Shown here in pieces: positions 49,401 to 54,621 of a stretch of 64,000 nt of DNA (the stretch's first letter is position 1; every line of letters begins with the position of its first letter). This DNA is from Homalodisca vitripennis (Eukaryota; Arthropoda; Insecta; Hemiptera; Cicadellidae), in contig NC_060211.1 in the NCBI RefSeq assembly GCF_021130785.1, positions 25,219,001 to 25,283,000 on the forward strand. Reading direction: 5' to 3'. Position numbers and translations under genes: made by a program. The notes beneath the pieces are model-generated. The model was not told where the DNA came from. It saw only the letters and a list, made by a program, of their open reading frames with translations, and searched no databases.

Positions 49401-49736
49401 TGAAAATATTAAAAACTTTCCATTGTAACATACAAATGTGTGTAAATTTCCAAAAATAGCCTCAGTCTTATGTTTATCATTACATAATACACATTTCTTC
49501 ACTTATAAACTTAAACGGCATACTTTTAATTTAAGTTTATTTTATTCTGGCTGCCTGAAAATAATTGGTAGTAATATATTTGAAAATGATCAATGAAATA
49601 CTTGCATATTGAATTTCCTATTTTGTTTCAGACTCAAACACTGCAGCTTGATTTCTTGAGCAAGATTTTGCCAAACTATCACCACCTGCGGAAACCTAAC
49701 AAAACGTCTGCTGCTGCAGCAATTACTTCTAAGTAA
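15640..49736 (+). CDS. DCTN6: dynactin subunit 6 (p27), three exons, 5' part not found
   Basis: Dynactin subunit 6 is a left-handed beta-helix protein of the pointed-end complex of dynactin, the cofactor that links dynein to cargo. Exons are at 15640-15769, 19730-19872 and 49632-49736. The first ends one base into a codon (T, then GT in the next exon, giving Cys). The second ends in phase 0 after RPP, and the third starts in phase 0 with TQTLQLDFL. The joined product shows the family's NVFEVGC block, [18 protein letters not shown] hexapeptide-like repeats and the terminal [17 protein letters not shown], followed by a short Ala-rich tail. About 60 to 70 N-terminal residues are not accounted for. 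The final intron is about 29.8 kb and contains RNF14 and many transposons. The 15.6-kb exon is frame-broken, so either the assembly has small errors there or the gene copy is damaged. Confidence 0.8.
15780..16949. other. DCTN6 intron sequence without recognised features
   Basis: AT-rich DNA between the 15.6-kb exon and the MITE at 16950. No coding family, RNA gene or clear repeat was recognised. Confidence 0.5.
16950..17269. mobile_element. MITE with ~38-bp terminal inverted repeats
   Basis: The left end reads CCAGGTGTCTTAAAAGC and the right end is its near reverse complement, GCTTTTAAGAAACCTGG. Similarity continues inward through CTCCACTCCC and TATTAACTTT. TATA sits directly outside both ends (16946-16949 and 17270-17273), consistent with a TA or TATA target duplication. 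The 320-bp body is noncoding and contains G-runs near 17129-17142 and 17235-17249. A Tc1/mariner-like origin is possible given the TA target, but the ends do not identify the superfamily. Confidence 0.7.
17640..18420 (+). pseudogene. decayed non-LTR reverse transcriptase fragment
   Basis: Broken plus-strand frames spell [58 protein letters not shown] and SYLGDR followed by QVTKLGKE. These match in order the RT element at 21579-23717, for example [20 protein letters not shown] and [12 protein letters not shown] in that copy. Stops and frameshifts are frequent, and part of the palm domain between LQAGFRKT and SYLGDR is deleted. Confidence 0.65.
18421..19081. other. very AT-rich intron sequence
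   Basis: Nothing coding was recognised. Between 18780 and 18850 TATACT/TATCTGTCCT-like words recur, but not as a regular tandem array. Confidence 0.45.
19082..19256. mobile_element. foldback MITE with ~75-bp arms
   Basis: The left arm (19082-19158) and right arm (19183-19256) are reverse complements apart from a few mismatches. The outer ends read AACTTAAAAACAAACACTCC against AATTTAAAAGCAAGCACTCC, and the arms share CAATAATATACTT and TTTCTGTGAGGCCTTT. The loop contains CATAACCTAACATAACATAA. The unit folds into a single long hairpin and has no coding capacity. It lies 0.5 kb upstream of the DCTN6 exon at 19730. Confidence 0.85.
19730..19872 (+). CDS. DCTN6: DCTN6 internal exon
   Basis: The acceptor TTTGTAG is just before 19730 and the donor GTGAGT starts at 19873. 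The frame reads [18 protein letters not shown], then [19 protein letters not shown] and [10 protein letters not shown]. The [11 protein letters not shown] portion is the isoleucine-patch repeat of a left-handed beta-helix, and the block through DRPP is characteristic of dynactin subunit 6. The exon is uninterrupted. Confidence 0.85.
19873..20898. other. start of the large DCTN6 intron
   Basis: Open frames here (19717-20354) are read-through of the exon or short and family-less. A minus-strand [17 protein letters not shown] phrase near 20560 may be reverse-transcriptase debris but is too short to call. Confidence 0.4.
21060..24215 (+). pseudogene. mariner transposase, split and frameshifted
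   Basis: The 5' piece (21060-21578) encodes the helix-turn-helix part: [38 protein letters not shown] and HIVTGDE (first catalytic Asp), up to YYTPETK. The 3' piece (23725-24215) resumes with SSEW, then [39 protein letters not shown] (second catalytic Asp) and [10 protein letters not shown] before the stop. The third catalytic block is degraded. The break in the middle is exactly the retrotransposon target site; other frameshifts and stops occur as well. Confidence 0.88.
21579..23717 (-). mobile_element. 5'-truncated non-LTR retrotransposon inserted in the mariner
   Basis: It is flanked by 7-bp duplications GACTAAA (21572-21578 and 23718-23724). On the minus strand the 3' end carries a TTTA-repeat tail, and AATAAAG lies just upstream. 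Reading from 23556 down: [60 protein letters not shown] (first Asp block degenerate), [20 protein letters not shown], and LYADDCQLC (catalytic). [21 protein letters not shown] and a C-terminus ending near 21775 follow. The frame shifts a few times. The endonuclease is missing because the copy is 5'-truncated at 23717. Confidence 0.9.
24216..25599 (+). mobile_element. 5'-truncated non-LTR retrotransposon with RNase H, inserted in the mariner
   Basis: It is flanked by a 13-bp duplication TGTAGAGAAGTGA (24203-24215 and 25600-25612). The plus strand encodes the RT C-terminal region ([20 protein letters not shown]), then a ribonuclease H domain: [18 protein letters not shown] with the first Asp, an AVESTTKRL block with Glu in another frame, and LILSD before a stop and QAALKAL. 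A Cys-containing tail follows ([17 protein letters not shown] across a frame change). RT plus RNase H is typical of R1/LOA/I-type elements. The 3' end GGCGCAAAAGTCCTTTTAGG is shared with a second copy at 50145-50296. Frameshifts and stops make it inactive. Confidence 0.88.
26077..26096. repeat. piggyBac subterminal palindrome, left copy
   Basis: GTGCAGTAGATCTACCGCAC, centred on GTAGATCTAC, lies about 150 bp from the left end. Two more copies lie near the right end at 28116-28131 and 28158-28176 in the same orientation. These are probable transposase recognition repeats. Confidence 0.7.
26285..27913 (-). CDS. piggyBac-type transposase, full length
   Basis: A DDE-fold transposase that cuts and pastes at TTAA sites, 542 residues and uninterrupted. 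Residues 1-75 are acidic and disordered-looking ([12 protein letters not shown] and similar), as in the family. The catalytic core runs from about 90 to 440. The three catalytic Asp are D226 (in KLCIDEG, followed by [11 protein letters not shown]), D303 (in LFMDNYYNS) and D405 (in [12 protein letters not shown]). The C-terminal 40 residues hold a cross-brace Cys/His finger (C506, C509, C522, C525, C532, H535, C536, H541) like the piggyBac Cys-rich domain that binds the terminal repeats. The start is the first Met of the frame, about 280 bp inside the right end of the element. No inactivating change is visible. Confidence 0.93.
   Translation of the reverse strand: MDLPPGTSGIQNRRQFVANSDSDYEDDPGVPGYAPDLDDEQYETDESEVEDPDYDVRPPQWSPQTIGMKDVPFTKEEKFLVPLPNEITPINFFLLLVDVIFLEGIVATTNRYALELFCGPTTTPGSRIHKWKDITVEDLKCFIGLLLHMGILQLPRIQDYWKTCKLFSTCFPKFMARDKFMLILRCINFERYPNPNNRASKVQFLIDYFNNKMDSIYYPQKKLCIDEGMVLWRGRLYFRQYIKGKRHKYGIKLYSLCDPHGLILRFFMYCGVLDDYGGKGHAANVVLKLMQGKLNCGHSLFMDNYYNSFTLASSLLRRNTYCTGTLRLDRKYVSPEVKSATLKKGETIARYAESVVVAKWKDKRVVSYISTEFENDMVNSINRGGLERLKPLPIVQYNHFMKGVDRSDQMMSYYPCERKTLRWYKKIFVHVIQMMLVNAHYLYNEVRTSSGENKMPLYDFRLEVIDKLLPDVPEPPRPLKRRHVPHVPSRITEKVACGKRSKQKRCRVCYANGRKKYVMWQCLECDGQPGLCVPHCFDQFHD
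28378..28420. repeat. (AT)n microsatellite
   Basis: About 21 uninterrupted AT dinucleotides, preceded by a T-run at 28356-28369. Confidence 0.95.
28422..29116. repeat. two local duplications in the DCTN6 intron
   Basis: TGTGTCAAATTTCATCTTTC (28422 on) recurs in diverged form at 28534 on, with both copies ending in AAAATATAGTTCTTC. A longer ~190-200-bp segment beginning GATAGGGATTGCAATTTGAA (about 28638-28838) is repeated at about 28928-29116 and includes TTGTACATTGATATTTCAAT and a CATCCAGG-type word in each copy. Both are direct duplications with clear divergence. No coding was seen. Confidence 0.8.
29340..29560 (-). pseudogene. non-LTR retrotransposon C-terminal remnant
   Basis: The minus strand reads [16 protein letters not shown], then [20 protein letters not shown] and EL. 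This is the usual closing pattern of Jockey/CR1-type ORF2 proteins, where LFN-LP, a KFK motif and a PFYS-E-type ending occur. Only this tail is visible. Confidence 0.5.
30141..30190 (-). ncRNA. remnant of a hammerhead-like repeat module
   Basis: On the minus strand ACACCTGAAGAAGAGGTTAG is followed by ATTGTAG and directly by TAGTGTTTTA. It is related to the modules at 47956, 57041 and 63566, but the 3' half of the central hairpin and the GAAACG are deleted, so it cannot fold like the others. Confidence 0.4.
30317..30475 (+). repeat. 38-bp minisatellite, four units
   Basis: Units begin at 30317, 30355, 30393 and 30431, with a core of CAGAGTGGTTAGTAGAAGTA then CCAACTGTGTCACTG. The last two units are identical; the first two differ at several positions, so the array looks recently extended at its right side. 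Confidence 0.92.
30476..34690. other. AT-rich sequence upstream of RNF14
   Basis: No gene, RNA or regular repeat was recognised in 4.2 kb. The missing first exon(s) and promoter of RNF14 should lie here or further left. ATG codons with possible donors exist but none could be chosen. Confidence 0.45.
34697..34810. repeat. 114-bp hairpin with perfect 19-bp arms
   Basis: GATGGCCAGGGACATTTCC (34697-34715) and its exact reverse complement at 34792-34810 bound a 76-bp middle that is itself partly self-complementary (GAGATCAC and GTGATCTG). It lies 0.4 kb upstream of the RNF14 exon. It could be a small foldback element or a structured transcript. Confidence 0.75.
35211..36791 (+). CDS. RNF14: RNF14-like RBR E3 ubiquitin ligase, main exon
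   Basis: An RBR-type ligase: RING1 recruits the loaded E2, and ubiquitin passes to a cysteine of the Rcat (RING2) domain before the substrate. Counting from the first residue after the acceptor (AAATTACAG ending at 35210, phase 0): an RWD domain over 1-138 ([19 protein letters not shown] and on) and a Ser/Asn-rich linker to about 215. RING1 runs over 266-315 ([20 protein letters not shown]) and an IBR over about 333-395 ([18 protein letters not shown]). The Rcat starts at 449 ([17 protein letters not shown]), with C462 the expected catalytic Cys, and the protein ends in an acidic tail. Length and order match RNF14. No ATG is present at the exon start, so the first exon with the start codon is upstream and unidentified. 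AATAAA at 37040 is a possible poly(A) signal. The gene lies on the same strand within the last DCTN6 intron. Confidence 0.92.
   Translation, partial: DPDDLARQGDELTAMSEIFTKEEFSTNSTDAGVYAIFEAHVPLPSKFLLLLSKDTAQTDFAVSHLPPLRLIASLPQSYPSQSSPDFVLSCCWLPKHKLDKLVVQLQSLWEENQCEILFIWCSFLKDQSLDLLGIVSSYDLSDKCLLDVGLSEVKCDQNPTRSRGNSSTTSKSDRQTFRYNTVSGSSNKESNNNKYDYKKITRHNPNRKLGDENDFLRIRAKETLIRQGRDKILSYHRESLKDLYFYLIEYNATKTKEEFKKALQECNVCFSGVPGELCKQLSCSHVTCVDCLKRMCEVHIKHGTMESIVCSQENCGLEIPANLIKELVSKELYDQFDRLMLNRTLDKISNMTYCPLLHCQYPIATEGDEALAVCPSCNHAFCIFCKRAYHGIEGCRMKSEEKQQLIKAYQNADHERRLELEKRYGKRQLVELVNTAQTEEWMSENSKKCPCCNVNIEKNDGCNKMICRKCNANFCWMCLKRLSSLNPYLHYQDPKSRCFKLLFEGTFTEEAVHEEDFFDDEEEEII
36792..39115. other. RNF14 3' UTR and AT-rich intron sequence
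   Basis: It begins with the RNF14 3' untranslated region; AATAAA at 37040-37045 and further copies downstream are candidate poly(A) signals. The rest is AT-rich and has no recognised gene or element. Confidence 0.5.
39116..42082. repeat. satellite array, 109-bp unit, about 26 copies
   Basis: The core phrase ATGGATGTCATTGAGGAGCT recurs about every 109-115 bp from 39161 to 42022, about 26 times. Each unit carries a perfect palindrome with a 2-base centre, GTAATTTATGTAAATTAC. It also carries a nested hairpin: GGAGCT pairs with AGCTCC around AAAATGTGTAAAACATTTT. Units are nearly identical at most positions, while differences are dominated by short random insertions (G-runs, A-runs, a duplicated base). 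The array is noncoding; frames within it are repeat by-products. It lies inside the DCTN6 intron, 2.3 kb past RNF14. Confidence 0.97.
42273..43343 (-). mobile_element. internally deleted mariner
   Basis: The ends are TACGAGGTGTGTCCAAAAAG on the left and, in reverse complement on the right, TACGAGGTCTGTCCAAAAAG. Similarity continues through TATCCGACC. The element is 1071 bp, shorter than a full mariner. On the minus strand a helix-turn-helix part ([32 protein letters not shown]) is followed by a gap. Then come [27 protein letters not shown] and [19 protein letters not shown] (third catalytic Asp) and a C-terminal tail. The block with the second catalytic Asp (HDNAxxH) is missing. The right terminal region is unusually GC-rich (CGCCGCGGCCGCC near 43291-43303). 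Confidence 0.9.
42325..43225 (-). pseudogene. mariner transposase, deleted and frameshifted
   Basis: The N-terminal open segment (42893-43225) has the paired helix-turn-helix DNA-binding part. The C-terminal open segment (42325-42603) has [19 protein letters not shown] and the closing [17 protein letters not shown]. Between them the frame is lost and the DNAP catalytic block is absent, so no active enzyme can be made. Confidence 0.88.
43587..44430 (+). mobile_element. decayed mariner, second copy
   Basis: The left end is TACAAGGTGTGTTTATAAAG, with a degenerate right end at about 44404-44430. The plus strand reads [48 protein letters not shown] (second catalytic Asp), [14 protein letters not shown] and a C-terminal part in shifting frames. 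At about 844 bp it has lost roughly a third of its length, including the first catalytic block. A relative of the copy at 42273 but more decayed. Confidence 0.8.
44428..45140 (+). mobile_element. 3'-truncated mariner, third copy
   Basis: It starts with GAGGCACATCCAGAAAGTAA, directly against the right end of the previous mariner. The plus strand encodes [20 protein letters not shown], then [43 protein letters not shown] (the family's GDE changed to GNE, so the first catalytic Asp is lost), [10 protein letters not shown] and VFWDHKGI. Then the similarity stops near 45140. The longest open part is 44630-44983. It is closer to the transposase type at 20899 than to its immediate neighbour. Confidence 0.8.
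45216..45890 (-). mobile_element. LTR retrotransposon (Gypsy-like) gag and protease fragment
   Basis: On the minus strand a gag C-terminal part near 45870 ([11 protein letters not shown]) leads to a zinc-knuckle-like region, [18 protein letters not shown], then KMCNK and FASMCRSK (45560-45650). An aspartic protease start follows at 45216-45437, with [17 protein letters not shown]. The catalytic DTG of the family reads DFG here, so it would be inactive. No LTRs, RT or integrase are visible; this is a short internal remnant. Confidence 0.7.
45891..47709. other. DCTN6 intron sequence without recognised features
   Basis: AT-rich DNA with no recognised coding family or regular repeat. It lies between the Gypsy fragment and the hAT fragment. 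Confidence 0.45.
47710..47950 (-). pseudogene. hAT transposase C-terminal (dimerisation) fragment
   Basis: On the minus strand an open stretch reads [20 protein letters not shown], then [35 protein letters not shown] and a stop at 47710-47712. The [21 protein letters not shown] block is the hAT C-terminal dimerisation motif (the LPVSxAxxERSFSxLK signature). Only about 75 codons are preserved; no ends or N-terminal zinc finger were seen. The hammerhead-like module at 47956 starts right beside it. Confidence 0.8.
47956..48010 (+). ncRNA. hammerhead-like repeat module, second copy
   Basis: AACACCTGACGAAGAGG, then a loop AGATTTCA, then ATACTCAAAACGTAGTGTT. The outer AACAC pairs with GTGTT, and CTGACGA and ACGTA are kept, but the GAAA of the core reads CAAAA and the inner helix has a mismatch. 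It would not be expected to cleave. Downstream, GGCAAATGTTCAAAATCCT matches the sequence that follows the module at 57.0 kb. Confidence 0.45.
48041..49631. other. DCTN6 intron, 3' part
   Basis: AT-rich DNA leading to the last DCTN6 exon; nothing coding or repetitive was recognised. Confidence 0.5.
49632..49736 (+). CDS. DCTN6: DCTN6 last exon
   Basis: The acceptor TTTTGTTTCAG ends at 49631. The frame runs [20 protein letters not shown], then [14 protein letters not shown] and a stop at 49734-49736. [15 protein letters not shown] is the conserved C-terminus of dynactin subunit 6. The phase (0) fits the end of the exon at 19872. An AATAAA at 49849-49854 is a possible poly(A) signal. Confidence 0.88.
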   Translation, partial: TQTLQLDFLSKILPNYHHLRKPNKTSAAAAITSK

Positions 49737-50144
49737 TTTGAATTCTTCTTAAAAACAGATAATGTTGGTGGAAGATATTTATTTGAAGCATTAATAATTT
49801 ATTTATACTATTTTTATACATTCGCTTGAGTCTCATATATTACATCATAATAAATAAATAATACAATCTGAGTGAATAATTGATAACCTGTCTAAACTAA
49901 CAGATTTATCATGTTAGTGTCAATAACATTTATTCCCATCCAAAGAGTTAAGATGAATGGTTATAAAGATAACAAAGCTACTTGTCCCACCTCCATTAGC
50001 TCCCTGATGAGTAAACTAAGATGGCTGTTAACTCAATACAATGTGTAGTGAGTGATATTAAGTTTATAAAATGATGAGTTTTCAGAAATAAATGCTTAAA
50101 AGTCTCAGAATGTCTTTGCCAATAATTTATTAACATTAACGTAT

Positions 50145-50259
50145 TTGATTGGTTTTTGCAAAAGCCTCGGTTTTTGAGGGCACAAATAAAAGTAAGGGAG
50201 GCGCAAAGGTCCTTTTAGGACTAAGTGCGGGGACAAAGTGTCCTCTTCCCTCAGAAGGG

Positions 50260-50296
<37 letters not shown>
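50145..50296 (+). mobile_element. 3' end of an RNase H-bearing non-LTR retrotransposon
   Basis: GTAAGGGAGGCGCAAAGGTC and CTTTTAGGACTAAGTGCGG match, with few changes, the 3' end of the element at 24216-25599, then run into 37 A residues (50260-50296). It is thus a severely 5'-truncated copy of the same family, inserted just past the last DCTN6 exon. The long pure poly-A suggests it is younger than the copy in the mariner. Confidence 0.85.
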
Positions 50297-50297
<1 letters not shown>

Positions 50298-50748
50298 GTA
50301 CAGGAAAAGTTTTTTATATGTAGGTAAAGATTTTAGAAAACTTACTTGATGATAAAAATATAAAACATATTTTATGCCTGTGGGGCATAGTACGAGTCCT
50401 AGTGTCCGCAGTATCTTGAATGTGGAACAGCACAATACCGCAGTGTTAAGATGAATAGAAACTTCAAGTGAATTGTACATAATAACATACGACTTGATTC
50501 AAGCTTAACATTGAATGCTTCTATTGATATGAACCATACCATGGTTAAGTTTCTGTATCGCCGGTAAGATGGCTAGTAAGCACACTTGTACAGTACATAA
50601 TTACTATATTTACATTACTTTGGGGGGATTTTTCACTGCTGTGTTTGAATTATGAGTGAATATTTACATTTTTGCTTGTTGTTCAAATCACTTACATTCG
50701 CTATGCACAAGAAAGATTGCCATAAAACTTGTATTTAAATATATATAG

Positions 50749-50766
50749 ACACACACACACACACAC
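50749..50766. repeat. (AC)n microsatellite
   Basis: Nine AC dinucleotides, preceded by a short ATATATAG run. Confidence 0.9.
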
Positions 50767-51494
50767 CAGTTTCACTGTTGCTGTCTTTTGTAAATATATA
50801 AATAATTGTGTAAAAAGGTTTTTTTTCATATATAGAAGAGAAGATATAGTCTCTTCTGTTAGTTGAATCGTGTTTTATAAGTATTTGGGTGGGAAACTAT
50901 TTGTGTAAGCTAGGTTTTCCTACATAGACAGCTAGAATTTTCCATTTATAAAACATATTTGCTTCATTTTCATTATAAAAAAATTCAGGCACAAGGATAT
51001 TTTAAATTTGAATTGATCACTATCTTAAACTGCCTTCAGATTACAACATCTAAGTTTCACTGTTAATTTTATTTCATAAAATCCTTAAAACTACGTGTAA
51101 TTTTATGAGAGTTTACATTTATAATTTGTGACGGGTTCAAAATTTGGTATTTTGGAGTTTATAAAAATCTTGTGATATTTATAGAAAAATGTAGTTTTGT
51201 TCCACACAGAGGTACACATAGTTGGTTTTTTTTAGATACGGTCCTTAAAAACCATAATTTATTCATCCTGTATATTTCAAGATTAAAATCTTTTATTGGA
51301 TATTCTTCCGCTTTATGATCATTAAAATCCTATTTCAAGTTTTTTCTACCATATTAACTTTTAAGTGCATTGTTTGAATTCTATTAAATTAGTTGTAAAA
51401 TAAATTGAATTGTTGATTTCTTTACTTTATACATTTGACTCCATCAATTGTTATGATCATTGTAATTTTTTAATAAAAGTTATATTTGACAGTA

Positions 51495-51919
51495 TAGTGC
51501 AACCTCGTAAGTTGGATTAGATGGGTCTGCAGCCGATCCAACATAACAAAAATCTGGGTTAATTTAAGAATGTTGAAAAAATAAACAACCCAATATTATT
51601 TATTGTGGAAAAACGCTTAAAATACACAGTACAATAAAGTATAATAGTGTATAAAATTTAATTTTTCTAAAAGAATTTTGTTAATTTGAGTTGTCAGCTT
51701 TGAATGCTGTTTCCGTGCGGTCATGCATCATCCTTTTCAACATGAGAAGCTCGGCCGGTGTCTCTTCTTGTTGCTTGAAATAAACCATTAACTCACCCAA
51801 ATGAGACGCTGCTTCTGCTTGGCTTATAGCTATATATTTTCAGTGTTTTCTTCGTCAGTATTCACCCTGGTTACCCGGAGATCCAACATAAAGGGATCCG
51901 ACTTAACAAGGTTGCACTG
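51495..51919 (-). mobile_element. non-autonomous Tigger/pogo-like element
   Basis: The left end is AGTGCAACCTCGTAAGTTGG and the right end in reverse complement is AGTGCAACCTTGTTAAGTCG, both followed inward by GAT and CCAACATAA-like subterminal repeats. TA sits just outside the left end. The minus strand still encodes the tail of a transposase (about 51681-51834: ISQAEAASHLGELMVYFKQQ, then EETPAELLMLKRMM), which fits the C-terminus of Tigger-type enzymes. At about 425 bp it is an internally deleted derivative. Confidence 0.75.
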
Positions 51920-51969
51920 CATTGTTAAAAAATGTAAAAGAAAATAATTGTTATTTACATATATTGTTA

Positions 51970-52310
51970 TTTCATGTATCAAATTTTGTAGTTTCTTTCA
52001 ATAATATTAGTTCAGTCACAGTACTGAGCAAACGGATGCTGGATACTTTGGTGAAGTCCAGCTCCATGCTCTTGCAACAAAACTGCATGATGATGGTGTC
52101 AGTTTCTTCGTCCTCAGCTTTGGTAGACATGGAAGTTGTTTCGCCTGAGGTACTGTTCGAGGTGCTCCATCCTGCCAGCATGCACCTCCTCTATTTTCTT
52201 CATACAAGTTTTAAGCATCATAACCTCTTCACTCAGCCTAGAAATATTGATTTGCTGCATTCAGGGCATCCTAAACTGCCCCGATCTCAATTGTTAGCTT
52301 TGAAATTAGA
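51970..52310 (-). pseudogene. non-LTR ORF1-like coiled-coil fragment
   Basis: On the minus strand LKTCMKKIEEVHAGRMEHLE and QYLRRNNFHVYQ are followed in another frame by AEDEETDTIIMQFCCKSMEL and DFTKVSSIRLL. A coiled coil ending in an EQY-RRN motif and then a D-xx-SIxR-type segment is the layout of many retrotransposon ORF1 proteins. Frames are broken and the plus-strand open frame here is a shadow. Confidence 0.5.
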
Positions 52311-52699
52311 ACGTCAATTCCATCCGTGCATATAAGGTATTGGTTGATACAAGTCTCAATAGTCATAGATCTTTTGTCTGCTTTACCTTCAGGCATTGCA
52401 GGTGACAGGAGAGCAGATGTGAAGGTAAGGAACACACTAACATTATATTATCAGCAGTCTGTAGAAACATACACTTCACTTCAATTCAGATGGCGTTGAA
52501 CATCAATTTGATATTTTATAATTGAATCAGTGGACTTGATTATAGTTTGTACAGATTAGAAACTGATTTACAATCCAACTCTCTTTATCAATAATGTTTT
52601 AGACAACTAGTACTGAAAACATCTCAAAAATATAGTACAAAAAAGCTAGAGCCTGTATGGACACATGATTACAAGCTTTATTTGTCTATCACATTAATT

Positions 52700-53297
52700 T
52701 AACAATGTATGACAAAGGTCAAAAGATTTTATACCCCATGTTCAGAGTGTCTGTTGTAGGCTGTCAAGAGTAATTTTTTTGCTGCGCCACCTAAAGAAAC
52801 TTGTTCCCAAAGATTATCTTAAATCCGCATATTATGCATTTTTTCATAGCATCATATCATATGGAATCACCATATGGGGTAACAGTCATGATATTCATAA
52901 AGTATTACTGTTACAGAAAAAGGCTGTTAGAATTTTAGCAGGAGTCTCCTCCTTAACTACATGTAAACCTATTTTTGCAGAGGAAGGTATTCTAACTGAT
53001 ATCAACCTTTATATTTATTCATGTCTGATTAAATTAAAACAGAATCTTGGCGACTTTTCTCTTAAAAATGACATTCATCACTATCCTACTAGAGGCAGCT
53101 TATATTTAGATCAGCCCTACTGCAGATTAAGTAAAACACAATCTATGTATTCTTTTATTGGTATCCGTTTGTTTAATAAACTACCTCTTACCAGTCATAA
53201 CATTAGTCTTAGTAAATTCAAATCAGTGATGTATAGATGGCTGTTAACTAGACCTTTTCATAGTATAGATGAATACCTGACACTCTCTTCTTCTTGA
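52700..53297 (+). pseudogene. non-LTR reverse transcriptase C-terminal region
   Basis: The plus strand reads VCCRLSRVIFLLRHLKKLV, then SAYYAFFHSIISYGITIWGN, VLLLQKKAVRILAGVSS, GIRLFNKLPLT and LLTRPFHSIDEYLTLSSS before a stop. This is the post-RT C-terminal domain of a Jockey/CR1-type ORF2. About 170 codons are open, but the RT core is absent and no 3' UTR follows, because an inverted RT fragment begins right after it. Confidence 0.8.
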
Positions 53298-53299
53298 TA

Positions 53300-53670
53300 C
53301 GTTATTTTTTAACACTCTTAACAAAAACAAAACCTTGGCCATTCGAAAAGCAACATGAGCAGTATGAGTAACCAACCCATCTTGAATATTAATACCCAGA
53401 AACTTGGTGGATTTAAAACTATCTACGTTAATACAAATAATAAATTTAAGATCAATGGTTTATCTTGATTCAAAGTTTGTTTACAGCACACCAGTCAACA
53501 ATCACACCAGTTATTTCTTTCAGTAATCTACGATTATCAATTTCCAAGTCACTACAAACATTCAAAACTCGGAAATTGGTAAATCGAAAAAAAGATTGTC
53601 TGCAAACATATCTACATGTTTCATTTCTTGCTAATTTAATTTACACTACTCTTGAAGGCATCTTTGGAAG
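53300..53670 (-). pseudogene. inverted RT fragment abutting the previous one
   Basis: The minus strand reads VDMFADN (degenerate catalytic YADD), LEIDNRRLLKEITGVIVDWC, SFKSTKFLGINIQDGLVTH, then AKVLFLLRVLKNNVSR, where similarity ends near 53300. The end of this piece overlaps in protein position the start of the plus-strand piece, so the two look like neighbouring parts of one element type in opposite orientation. Confidence 0.7.
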
Positions 53671-53679
53671 TAAATAGTT

Positions 53680-54542
53680 AAAAAAAATTCAAATAACATT
53701 ACAATATTATTTTTGAATGTCTTTTCTGAAATATTAATAGATGACTAATATAGCTGCTACTGTCTTGAAATATTTCTGTGATATTAAAAATGTTAACATA
53801 CACATCTCAAATAAATTCTTTATTTTATTATACTAAACAGCAGTATATTTATTATAACTAATATAATATATATATGATTTTGTTATAGATATGTTAATTT
53901 AATAACTGTGTGAATACGAGATCAGATTGTAGATATTGAAACAACATTTCTCTGTGCTGTAATACTAACAGTGACAGATGTGCTTTTCATTTATTTGTCC
54001 ATGACTCTGTATGAAGATGACATTAAAGTTGCATTAACATAACCAACGATCTTTCCACAGCATAACTGTGACTGTATTGCAAAATGTATAATGTGACAAA
54101 GGAGGGAAAAAATTACTCCTCTCACATTTACAGAAGTAACATTTAATCACATAATCATATTTTACAATAAACTTTTATATAATTTATAAACAATACTGAA
54201 TATAAGTTGTATTAACATTTTATTTACACTTAGCTAAGCTCAGCTACCGCTAGATCTTGCGAATTATAAGTAAATTTTATACGTTTGAATACTCATTTTT
54301 AAATTGGACGAACCCAAAAACTTTTCAAAAACAACAATCATGTTGTGTATAAGAGATGTTTACGGCTAACAATCAGTTGACTAGTGTAAAATAATTGGAC
54401 ATTAAATCAAAGAAAACATTTATGTAACCAACCTTTGACAATGCAAAAACCTCATCCAAAAATGTAAACATACGAAATGGAATGTACAGTGTGAACATAA
54501 AACCACCACTAAGACATGTAGTACTCTACCCGAAAGCTATTT
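53680..54542. other. V-ATPase H 3' UTR side, AT-rich
   Basis: No gene was recognised. It should contain the 3' UTR and poly(A) site of the minus-strand V-ATPase subunit H gene; TTTATT (AATAAA in reverse) near 54219 is one candidate. Confidence 0.4.
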
Positions 54543-54621
54543 CTAGGCCTTTCCAGCAACGGCAGGTTTGCCACCGGTCGTGGTACTTTGCTCTTTCTCC
54601 AGCTGTCGGCCAAGATATTCC
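54543..54621 (-). CDS. VhaSFD: V-ATPase subunit H last exon
   Basis: A 79-bp exon that completes Trp and encodes [20 protein letters not shown] then VAGKA and a TAG stop (54543-54545). The EYLGxQLEKEQ block is the conserved C-terminus of subunit H; the Thr/Gly/Ala tail is variable in the family. Confidence 0.93.

Noticed and set aside
50136..50480. Open frames rich in Phe or Lys around 50.3 kb
   Set aside because: They are translations of the poly-A tail and 3' UTR of the truncated retrotransposon.
51922..52335. 137-codon plus-strand frame
   Set aside because: The opposite strand carries the retrotransposon ORF1-like coiled coil; the plus frame is its shadow.
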